From NCBI GenBank assembly GCA_036245805.1, contig BTRK01000001.1, forward strand, positions 18,545,087 through 18,609,086: 64,000 bases of DNA, written 5' to 3'. The position numbers were made by a program, and so were the translations under genes. The notes below the pieces were generated by a model, which had not been told where the DNA came from, did not search any database, and saw only the letters and a program-made list of their open reading frames with translations. Source of the DNA: Pristionchus mayeri. Lineage: Eukaryota; Nematoda; Chromadorea; Rhabditida; Neodiplogasteridae. This document shows, in pieces, positions 25,504-36,500 of the stretch; position 1 is the first letter of the stretch; each line of letters starts with the position of its first letter.

Positions 25504-28500
25504 CACTTGGAAGTCCGTGGTGAAGCTGCAGGATGCGAGTGCCGTCGCGGCGCCCAATCCGACGCCCATGATGATGGAGGAGGAGAGATCGAGACGATCC
25601 TGGGGAGGAATGACTCTCTCTAGATTACACACTATCTCGCTTTTACAGTCGGTGATATAATGATACATGATAAATGTTAGTGGGTATCCGGTTTAAGTAT
25701 ATTCTGCATTTTTTGATACCGAATGCAACCAGAGAGATCGAAAATAGTTGCTCAGAAGAGTAATTCATGAATGGCTGAAACGTAATAGAATACTATATCA
25801 GAAACTGAGCTTTCATTTTCGAAACGTAGTATGTTTCATTATAGAGATAATTGGTTCTCGATCTATAAGTTTCCATTGGTTGATCCTTTTCTTATAGAAA
25901 ATAATAAATAATGTATTTGTTTGCAAAGCAATATCAAAGTAATACAATCATCATGCGAACTCACTGCGAACATGGCCCACTCGTACTCCTCTCCCAACAC
26001 GAGTCGACTCGCGCCGTTGTCCGAGTGAAGAGGAAGACGACAACTGACGATTAATTTATTTATTTTTACTAATTATTAATTAAACTACACACCCTCAACA
26101 TGTCCAATATCACATGAACCGCTTGTGCTCGTTCATAAAGAGAGACACGAGAGCATCAATGAATACGGGCACTATGTCGGATGAGAACTATGATGCCGCC
26201 TTGGTATATCAAAGGCGGCAGGACGTCATAGTTCTCATCCGACCTAGTGCCTGAATAAGTGCTCACCCTTCCCTAGCCTTGGATCTCCTCCTGTTCTTCT
26301 CGTTGCTCTCTTCAGAAGAGAAGGAGAACATCGACGTGGTGTCGGAGGAAGTAGCAGAGGAGGCCGAGGAGGAGGAGGTAGAGGGACAACTGCAAACTCC
26401 CTTTACTCCTCTTTCCATATCGTTCGAAAAAAGCGCATATTGGCGCAGGCATTGTTCAGTTAGAATTAAGCATTTCCTCCCTTAACCTTTCTGCCAAGCA
26501 ACCTTTCCACCGCCAAGCAACCTTTCCACCGTTTCGAACCATCGACGGACATCCGTTTTTGTATACTCTCATGTTTTTTGCGATGTCATTTCCTCCGGAA
26601 TAAATGCGTTAATGTTGAGTGTGACCTACCAGGAGCATCGGTTGATCAGCCCGAGATCGCATTCTTCGAGGAAGTGCAGCAGTCGAACGCATTCTGCGAC
26701 CCGTTTATGGACCTGAAACATATCATACTATCACTTTTTGTAGTGCCATCCTTCATGGTTTAATTTCAGGAGGCAATACAAATCTTTTTGTGTGCTCCAC
26801 TGGCATATAATTATATTTTTCCGAGATTGCATATTTTATTATTTTATTTCTAAAAACAATTGCAATGGAACTATCCATTGAATTTTACAAGTAGACTTCT
26901 ATCATTTCTGAAACGCATCCAGTTCGATTCACTTTTCCCTCGATCTACTCGATCGAACCTGTTGATTCCTCGTTTTATACTCCCTCCTTCCTTCGTTTTC
27001 TCCCACGTCGAGGAACGTCATCGGCTTCTCGACGCGACCCGCTCGACCACCCTTAACAATCCGAATAAATATATATTTTTTTCATAAACATGCGTTCCAT
27101 TAGTTTTTCATTGAAAAATAATACAGCGAAATCAAAAGATAAACCAGCCCAATCTAAAAATATGCGATATCACTTTAGGAGTCAGGTTCTCGAGTGGAAC
27201 TTTAACGAATATTCTAGTAAGGTAACGGAATACGGTAACCAGCCCACCCGTATGCTGCTGGCCGAGGCGACTACCGACTCCGGCTGCAGCTTGTACGTCC
27301 AGCATGCTGAGTAGTCACTGCAAGTGAAAGTTTATCCCTTGATTCTCAAAATGAAGAACAACAAAAGCTACATAATAATAACAATAAGAACTCATTCCTG
27401 TGAACAAGACTTGAACAGATTAACAAAAGTGCTTTAGAATCGGGGAAACGTTACCACGCCCTCTTCTCTTCATTCTACAGATTCTCTTCACCGGTCGAGT
27501 GACAGGTAATATTTAGAATGAAGAGCTCGTGGTACCTTTTCTCGATATCTAGATACAATGAAGTAGTGCAGCTGACCGATGCTCGATGGCGGCGACTACA
27601 TATCCTTGACTGGCGAGTGCAGAGCAGAGGGAGGAATGCTGATGACGAGACTCGCCCACTCCATGAGAGAAGATGATGAGGGGAAGACGGGAACTGAGAT
27701 GAGGAAGAGATCAAAGATAATCATGGATTACAAAATTGCAATAGTATGTCTCAAAGATTTGTCGGTTATGACTATTGTTTATCGATTTAAGTCAGAGATA
27801 AATGATCAACTCACGGGATGGTATCTGTCGTTGCGAGTGCAGCCCGTTTAACGCAGTGAATTCTGCAAATATTTTTTGTAAAATCAGTTGTTTTATGGTA
27901 AAATGGTTAAAAATGTGATCTCACCTCCGTTCTCCGATGATCCACTCTGCTAGCCATTGGCCTCTCTTAGAGACTGCCTTCAGCTGAGATACCATTCCAG
28001 CGATGTATTCCTGTATGGATTTTTAGTATCTTTAGGGCATGTATGGATGATTTTACACACTATGTAAATTGGAATAAGGATTAGTCAAAACGGTACTGGA
28101 ATAATCAGCTGTTTGCTTCAGATCCCCCATTTGAGAACCAATACTCAGAAAGGGCAAATCTTTAACTGCCTTTACTCACCTTTCTCTCTATCCAATACGG
28201 CAAATGGTCGTCGCCATCCCGTGTGAGGCAGTCGAATGTAGCCGCGTCCGGCTAGAATTCTTATTTACTCATTCTCTACAATAATGTGTTCTGCCTTTCG
28301 AATTTCTACCCGAGAGCACGATGATAGAGCTCGAACTCTCACTAAGGATCTGCATTTAATAAAAACCCTCGTAAATTTGTCTTTCTTGAATGACGCAATT
28401 TTGTATTTAGAATGTTTTAGTGTGTTCACGTGAGGAGCTAATCTGCAAGTCTTGCCAATTTCTTGATTGACACGTGAGGTGTGCAGAGTCACGCGGGTTT

Positions 28501-29931
28501 GTTCACTCGGAAAATAGAGAGAACGTGAGGACCGAAGATTCTCCTCTAATTCCCTAAGTTGATTATCCTATTGGGCTCAACTAGATAATCCTTTAGTCAT
28601 CGGACATAGGGCAAGATCAAATTTCAGCGAGGAAGGAGCCCTTTCTGACATACATTTCTGGACATTTCCTTGCAAAGAGAGAGACAGACGGAAAAGTTTC
28701 TCTCCCTAATCCGCTAACATGATTCGCATCAAATATTTCCAATCATCTTACGGTATGTAGTCGCATGCCTATTTCGTTAGTCAATTGAAGAACCCCGTCA
28801 CATGCAGAATTTTGCCCCACTCGACACGAATAGCCCGCCATTTTTAGCCCGTTTGTTCGAAAATATGCATAAGCTGGCATGAGTTCTTCAGGTTATTCGA
28901 GAGGACTCAATTCAATTGTGCAATTCGATTTGTCGTCGTCGACATCGTCCTTCGACTAGAGTTCTCATCCCAAAGAGAAGCCCCGTCAACACTCCGAATC
29001 CAATTTGCAGCCATGAAATGAGGAATAAGAAAGATATGAACAGCGCAGGAAAAACAAATTATTCAGGAGAAATAAGCCAGTTCTCGGTGCTGTTCCGGGC
29101 ACGAGTCTGAGACGCGCCGGGGATTAGCGGGAGGAGAAAGGAGATACGGGGAGACAATAAGGATAGACGGAACGGACCTTAGAAGGCAAACAATGGAAAA
29201 AGTCTAGATAAAAGTATGTCTTTTAGAAGTTTAGTTTTTCAACGCATTTGATCAGCGTAGAGGTGGAGTTACCGAGACAAGGACGAAAATTTCATAGAAA
29301 GCACTGTTTTTAATGAGTTTGATTGAAACACACCTCAGCGGGATAGAAAATTCGGGCGAATATGCCTGTGTCTCCATTGGCGCCTTCCGCCGTCATCACG
29401 TCCACTACACCAACCTGAAGTTTCGAAATTTACAAAATCACAAATAACTTATTTTTAAAATTGTTTTCGACCAAGCAGACGATCTAAAGATCCTTTTGAA
29501 GCACGTCATCCAATTCAATCAGTTATTGTTGTTCCCACATCATTTCAAACCGTGTTTTCCAGTTTTTCTCGGAAAATATGCATAATTGAGTGACCGATTT
29601 GCATAACTAGATTGTATCCGAACAAGGCTCAGAGAGTGCGCGTTGATTGAAGGCAGACTACATTTCTCATTGTTCTCCGATTACAATTATTCGCTCTCTC
29701 CGACATTGCGAGAGCATGGATATATGGAATGGAGAGAGTCTACCAGAAGATGTGTCCTCGACTGCTCACCGGATTTCTAGGCAAAATACACTTGTTATTC
29801 CCTCCGTTCTACATATACCATCATATCGTACTCTCATAAAACAGCAAAAATGAACTTACTGGATGGGGTCCGATCCCGGGCTGTGGAAGGGCCGTCGTAG
29901 ACGTCGAGGGAGCAGTGAGACCCGCGCCCAT
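24437..29931 (-). CDS. PAF acetylhydrolase-like protein lacking the catalytic serine (489 aa)
   Basis: Sixteen exons join in phase (minus, 5' to 3'): 29931-29860, 29414-29334, 28251-28180, 28010-27925, 27862-27815, 27693-27577, 27317-27248, 27051-26959, 26712-26630, 26389-26267, 26043-25965, 25599-25507, 25366-25298, 24980-24901, 24816-24678, 24601-24437. Landmarks of the PAF-AH/PAFAH2 alpha/beta hydrolase family are present: GIFARIFYPAE, LPLIIFSHGVGESR, ALASQGYVVAAIEHRDYSA, KTRNQQVHKRVAECVRLL, KAIALDATLRPL and AEAHTFSD. The family deacetylates platelet-activating factor and oxidised phospholipids. The nucleophile elbow, GHSFGG in active members, reads GVGLGA (Gly about 322); the Asp (345) and His (394) are kept, so it is probably a pseudoenzyme. 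MGAG at the N-terminus could be myristoylated as in PAFAH2. Exon 10 adds a Ser/Glu-rich insert. Confidence 0.85.
26168..26251. mobile_element. 84-bp hairpin MITE with 8-bp target duplication, copy 1
   Basis: Ends GGCACTATGTCGGATGAGAA and complement form a hairpin. Flanks TGAATACG and TGAATAAG (26160-26167, 26252-26259) are an 8-bp duplication with one mismatch, which suggests the hAT superfamily. It lies in intron 10 of the PAF-AH-like gene. A second copy is at 47221-47308. Confidence 0.7.
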
Positions 29932-32900
29932 TCTGAGGAGGAGAGAGAGCTTTGGCGTAGGCTTAGGTGATGGACATCTGGAAGTGTTACTATTGAATAC
30001 CGAATCAAGCTCAAAGCATCAAAAGGAATGCGGTCTTCGTGGAGCAACAGAGGAATTCTGGGAATGCTTCGGAGGTGAATTCGTCATTTTTCTTGCGAAT
30101 TCAACATACAAAAGAGGCGCAGGAAGGGATTACGGTAGGCGCATCCACATAGTAAGCACATAAAGTCACGCGATGTGCCTCAAGACTGAGGAGTAAATTC
30201 GATTTCACCTCACTAGGCTTGTTGTTTTCGGCTTTTTTATTCTGGATTTCGAAATTTCAAGGAATTTTTACAAAATTCTTTGAAAGCTAAAAACAACCGG
30301 AAAAAAAGATTCCCTTGCTCATTTCTACTCCACACACTCATGCGTAGTATTCTCATTACTCTGCTTCTCTGGTATCTCTCCAGTTCCCCTACTCTCTCTC
30401 CTACTAGTATGGGAGCTTCTTCTCCTTTCTTCTTCTCCCAATGGTCCTCTTCCAGTAATAACTGAAGTGAGCAAGCAGCCAGCGAGTAAAATATGAGCAT
30501 GGCGAGTAGCTTCCAGAATTTGAAATTTGGTTTGCTGTCTCTACATTTACACGCTCTCTCGACTGGCGGAGTTGCGAGATCATGTATGGAACAAACAATT
30601 AGTGGCTTGCAATTAGAGTGTTTCCAATTGTGTAAATTTTAAATTAAGTTGAAAAAAGTGAGCAACGAAACCGCAAGCGATACACAAGTGTTAATGTCTT
30701 TGCACTTTGCATAGCACTGAAGCGAGAAATGTGGCAGGAGGCATAACAAGAAAATGGAAGTGAATGAGAGTGAGGCAAGAAATGAATGATCACCTTGTAC
30801 TACTTCCATGACAGCAAATCATTCATCGCGAATAATAGCCAAAAAACAGGGAAAATAATGGCGCTCCTGCATATTGTTTTCTGCGGTGGTGCGAGCCTTC
30901 AACCGTATCCAGAGTTCCTGTTCATGTATACCACTCTAAGCGATCTCTACATATGAAACCAGCCAGTTGCACTAATTCAGAATGCTCTAAGCCGTCGAAA
31001 AGGCTCGCGCGGGTGTCAGGTTTCTCTTGCATTTGCGAGCGAAATGGGCGACAGGGGGGAGAAATGGGGCCGGGAAATGTATTGAAATTCCCGGATGTCG
31101 AAATATGGCGCCTTTCCCGTTGTCACTCAGAGATGACTGACGTTCGAGGGGAGGGGGAGGGGATTGGCAACAACGCCAATGCGAAATGAGGCCTCCGATT
31201 CGTTCCTTTCTCCGCCTAATTTCGCTCGCTGGCACCGCTTATTGGATTGTCGTGGTAGCCAGTGCAGGGAATGAGACTGGAGGAGAGATGTTCCCCTTTC
31301 TCCCCCCCCCGATTACCAGACCCGAGCTTTCCTGGCATGCCCCGAAAGAGAGAGTGCCCTTACGAGGAACTGCATTGTCAGGTAATAAGGTATTAGCAGC
31401 GATTCTCAGAAGCCAAACAAGGCACAAGATGCGATGGAATTTACAGAATCTCAGAAATGGAAGATCGCGTTTCTCGGAAGAATCTGAGGGAGCCACTTCA
31501 ACGCAATGTCCCGGAACAAGAAATCCTTGCCTATATTAGTGCATGAATCTCTCGCAGGAGAAGGAGAGGGAGTCTCGAGATATGGGGTGCGATAGGGGGA
31601 GAGGGAGATTGAGAGGGAGTGGACGTCCCTCGAGTCCTCTTCTCCTCTCCAGAGAAGGGAAGAGGTAAGGGAGGGAAATTGAGCCAAGTTGCTGCAGAGA
31701 CGAACGAATTCCGCGCCATTCATGGCTAATGGGGAGCTTAGCTCTGGGAGGAAACTGTACGAAGCTGCCAGTAATGGGACTGGGGCAACGTCATAACATG
31801 GGGGGGGGGGGAATGTGCGAAGAAGCATGCAAAGGGGCCTCTTCATCTTTTCTTACTCGACTACTTCAGTTCTTCTCACCCCTTTCTCTCCTTCTCCTTC
31901 CCCCTCTTTCGCAGGTCCATCGAGGCACTCGTTGTCTGCACTCTCTCCATCTTGCACGCTCCCTCGCCCATCATCTCTTTATATGAAGAGGCGGAGGAGT
32001 CTTGGAGAGAGGGAGAGAGAATGACGCAAGAAAAGACCGCGGACGTGTGAACTAGTGCGCGAAAGTGTACTGCGCAGCAGACCAGAAATCACCTACTCAT
32101 TTTTTTTCTAACTCTAAGATTTCGTAGCATGAGCTTCAGGTGAAATTTCTAACAAGGCATTGAAAAAACTGATCAACTGCTCAATTTGTAAACGAAAAAA
32201 GCAATGAATGACTATGATTCTGATTCGGAGGATTCTGCTGTTCGAAATCAATGATCAAGTGATATTCTTATGCGAATCTCGAAGCACCTAAACAGGCACG
32301 GAAGCGTACGGATATCAACGAGAAGCCTCTCTTCTGCAGAGTTAATGGACCGAATCTGGCCAATATGGACACGGAGTTTATTGGACATTAGGCGCCCATT
32401 TCCCGGAATCGCTGATGTGATGAAACCCCGCATGCAAGGATTAGATTATCCCACCGGAGATATGCAAACTACTACATTTCCTGGTCAAAATTAAGCAAAA
32501 AACATGGAAAATCACAATCAGTCGCACATTATACAGTAATATCTCAATTCGGCGACGCCCTCAAGCGCCCATGCATTTCTCATGCGTCCAATCGGGGAAA
32601 GCGTCAACAAATATGAGCTCGAGGGCCTGCGAATAACAGCAAATTGGTAGTCGGCTGACAGGAAGACGCTGGAAGACCGTGGATATGACTTCAGATACCC
32701 GACAATTTCTTACCTTATTTTCATATTTCTTGAGCTGCCAAGCTCTGCGAATTTACACTACAGAATACAAGAAATTTAAAAGCCAGGATCAGATTGTGCT
32801 TAGGAATATTATTATACAATACATTGAGAGCTATTTTTGAGGAACTTTCCAAGAATATTGCCTACAATATCTGAGATATCGGACTGTAATAAATGAAAAT

Positions 32901-33244
32901 GGTTGGATATGAGTGAACAATTGTATACAGGGCAATCGTTGCATTTCTTCAACACGTTGTAATTCAGGTGGAATTTAATGGTACCAGTTAGGGCGGGCGC
33001 TGAGATAGAGATAACACAGAGATGAGAGGGCTGTTCGCCATTCCTGAATAGGATGGGAAACAAACAACAATCACTCGCGTGTTATCAGGTAGACAACGAA
33101 AATCCTGACCATCGTACCATTGTCATTATTGAAATGAGCCTAGATTTAATAAAAATATTTTAAATTGTCGCACTTGGCACAGTCTTATTTGAATGACGAT
33201 GTACATAGATTTTTGTTTTGAGTTTTGCTAATTGAATATTTTAG
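29932..33244. other. Intergenic, divergent promoter region
   Basis: This stretch of 3.3 kb lies between the start of the PAF-AH-like gene (-) and the PY-motif gene (+), so it must contain both promoters. It has a G-run of 10 at 31801-31810, purine-rich stretches and one more CTCTCT-based motif copy (about 31933). No frame here has splice structure or a recognisable domain. Confidence 0.4.
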
Positions 33245-33469
33245 TTGAATCAGAAATTTATCGGTACTTTTCTATCGGTATTTGACTCCATAATGTTCAT
33301 CGCGAAATGCCTTGTGAAAGTGGATACGCGGGTATCTCCATACCCTGACATCCTTGGGAATGTGGCTACCTATGGATTTATTTCACCTTTCTTTCCTCCT
33401 CGACAACCTAGTATCTGCAAAAGTTGGATACCCACGCATCTTGCGATTTTGTCATTCATTATTTTTTGA
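33245..33469 (+). other. Conserved upstream block/possible short coding segment, copy 1
   Basis: This block lies about 115-340 bp upstream of the first PY-motif gene and resembles one upstream of its paralogue at 40233-40463. DNA identity is strongest over GTGAAAG-GGATACGC...TACCC-GACATCCT-GGG. In both copies the same frame reads VKxDTxVxxYPDILGxVAxY. It may be a 5' exon, a small separate protein or a shared promoter. Confidence 0.4.
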
Positions 33470-33583
33470 GTCAAACCGGTATCCAGATGAATTGGTTGAT
33501 ATGTATTTTGACATTGGTTCATGAAAATTGTTCTTTTTTTGAGATGTAAATATATCTCGAAATTTTTCATTTCAGCAGCTTCA

Positions 33584-36500
33584 ATGGGCGATTGTAATTC
33601 AATTCATGTGTGCAACTCATCTCCTTCAAGCAAGGGATTACTCATCCTGATTCTGTTGTTCTACTATTTATTCATAGCGGCAATTGTAATTATCAGCAAA
33701 ATGTGCAAGGTGTGCCAACAAAAGTTCTTTCAATATAATAATCCTTTGCAGAATAATCAGGAGAAGAAGAGATCAGATAGCTATAAGTCAGGCCCGGCAA
33801 CAGTGAAGGCGAGTTACTATTCATTATTTTAAAGGAGGGTTAAAGAAGGACTGTCAGCAAAGTTGAAATTTTGACGTTGTCATAACCATGACCGACCTTT
33901 GTACAACCATAAGAGATTCTGAAAATTTCAAATTCATATCTCTATTTTGAACCTAGTTATCATTAGTTGGCAGAAAGCCAAGGAGGGCTTGAAGGGAAGG
34001 GACGTGCTGGAATTCAAATATCTAGAAGATTTTTCAAAAACTGGTGGGATTCGAACCCACAACCTTCCGATTACGCGGCGACTGCTTTACCACTGAGCTA
34101 TGCGATTGACCTTTGCCTGTCCTCTTAGCTCGCGCAATGATCGTTGGATGATTGTCTAGGTCATGGTTATGACAGCGTGAAAAATTTAACTTTGCTGACA
34201 CTCCTTCTTTAACAGCAAACCTATCCAGCCGAAACTGACAACATAGTTTAGAGACATCGTAAACAGAAACACATTTTCGAATTTCCGGTTTTTATATTAG
34301 GTTGTTCGGAAAGTTTCTTTTTTTAAATTTTCTCATGCCAATTATTGTGGCATTCGACCTCAATTATTTTGTATATGAGGCGAATCGCGAGAGAATCGAC
34401 CACGTCGCGGCGGTAGGATTCAAGTTTGTCCTATCTTTATGAAAACTTGGTTGCAAGTACTTCAAATGACGCTCTTTCAAACTACGTCGTCAGAATTTTG
34501 ATATCGGTCGTCATCTTCGAGATTCAGAAGGAAAAACTTGGCACTATCAATTTTCGACTATCAAATCGGGCGCATTCAAACGATCATAAGTCCGTTTAAA
34601 ATGACGATAGAAAGTCGTTCTTTTTTTCCAAAGAAAGCGGCCAACATGCTCTACAAATTGATGTTGACATCATCATTCCTGGTGCTCATCCTGGTTCGGG
34701 GTGGTCTTGCGCACCAAAAGTGACGTAACTTTGGAAATCGGAAAAAGATATTGGGTTATCATGCTTAAGTTGTAGTCCATGAATGTGGCTTACTTCCCTC
34801 CAAAAATTAGGAAAATCGGAGTATAAACAAAAAAAAAGCTGGCACTTTAGTGCGGGCAACTCAAAATGAGTTCCGGACAAGTGTACTACCGTGTCTTCAT
34901 TTGCCCTAATTCAGGCTAAAAACCACTCAAAAACGTCCCAAACAACATTACCTGTTGAATCCCACCATGTTATAACACTTTCAATGGCCTAAAATGATCC
35001 TGGGGTCGAAAAGTTGAAAATCGATATTGTGACCCCCATTGACTCGCTGGATGGGCCCAAATGCACTAAATAGGTTCCATGTAATGTGAATACACCCCTT
35101 GAAACAGCTCAAAGAAGAAGGGCTCCTGAAAAGAGGATATTTCGCTTGAGGAATCCAGGGAAAGGCGCACAAGTATATAATAGTTCAAAATAAGCATAGC
35201 GGTCCGCTCCATGGCTTAAAATGTAGAGAAGAATGTGCTGAACATTTCATCTGTTGAAAGTGAGTCTCTATCTTTTCATAGAAGCATGCTACAGAGCCTA
35301 GAAGTTGGCCAAAAACGACGAGAGACGTGCGCGGGGAGCGCTAAATAGAGGGATGCCAGAGGGCGAGAGCGCCAGACGGTTAGAACACGCACTCTCGGGG
35401 GATTCTAGCCTGATTCTTCTCAACATTTTTTTTATTTTATTTTATTTTTTTTATTTTGAACTATTATATACTTGTGCGCCTTTCCCTGGATTCCTCAAGC
35501 GAAATATCCTCTTTTCAGGAGCCCTTCTTCTTTGAGCTGTTTCAAGGGGTGTATTCACATTACATGGAACCTATTTAGTGCGTTTGGGCCCATCCAGCGA
35601 GTCAATGGGGGTCACAATATCGATTTTCAACTTTTCGACCCCAGGATCATTTTAGGCCAATGAAAGTGTTATAACATGGTGGGATTCAACAGGTAATGTT
35701 GTTTGGGACGTTTTTGAGTGGTTTTTAGCCTGAATTAGGGCAAATGAAGATACGGTAGTACACTTGTCCGGAACTCATTTTGAGTTGCCCGCACTAAAGT
35801 GCCAGCTTTTTTTTGTTTATACTCCGATTTTCCTAATTTTTGGAGTCAAGTAAGCCACATTCATGGATTACAACTTAAGCATGATAACCCAATATCTTTT
35901 TCCGATTTCCAAAGTTACGTCACTTTTGGTGGGCCCGACCACCCCGAACCAGGATGAGCACCAGGAATGATGATGTCAACATTAATTTGTAGAGCATGTT
36001 GGCCGCTTTCTTTGGAAAAAAAGAACGACTTTCTATCGTCATTTTAAACGGACTTATGATCGTTTGAATGCGCCCGATTTGATAGTCGAAAATTGATAGT
36101 GCGAAGTTTGCCCTTCTGAATCTCGACTTTGACGACCGATATCAAAATTCTGACGACGCAGTTTGAAAGAGCGTCATTTGAAGTACTTGCAACCAAGTTT
36201 TCATAAAGATAGGACAAACTTGAATCCTACCGCCGCTGGCCCCCCTCAAATGGTCGATTCTCTCGCGATTCGCCTCATATGGTACACGTTAGGGCCTTGG
36301 CTTTGGAATACTCCAGTATGTTCAAATCGCATCTCGGTCTTAAAGCAGGCTAGAGAAAATATCAAAAGTAAGCAAATGACAAAAAATCTGAAAAAGCAGA
36401 ATTTCAGTGTTTTTTTGTTGGGTCGTTTTTCCCGAGAACTATCAGGTTGGAACAAAAGTTTTGCACGATTTTCAAATTTTTGTTTTCGGCATACCCTGTC

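Noticed and set aside
26578..26763. Plus-strand frame DQPEIAFFEEVQQSNAFCDP
   Set aside because: Antisense to PAF-AH exon 9, which has proper splice sites and family similarity on the minus strand.
27090..27314. Plus-strand frame ending EATTDSGCSLYVQHAE
   Set aside because: Antisense to PAF-AH exon 7 (EHRDYSACWTYKL); an initial reading of the minus strand as a SPRY domain was also dropped once the neighbouring exons fitted PAF-AH.
31186..31539. 117-aa frame beginning MRPPIRSFLRLISLAGTAYW
   Set aside because: Looks like a signal peptide at first, but there is no downstream splice structure or family resemblance.
34981..35663. Identical 63-aa frames MCAFPWIPQAKYPLF on both strands
   Set aside because: Explained by the long inverted repeat 34373-36281.
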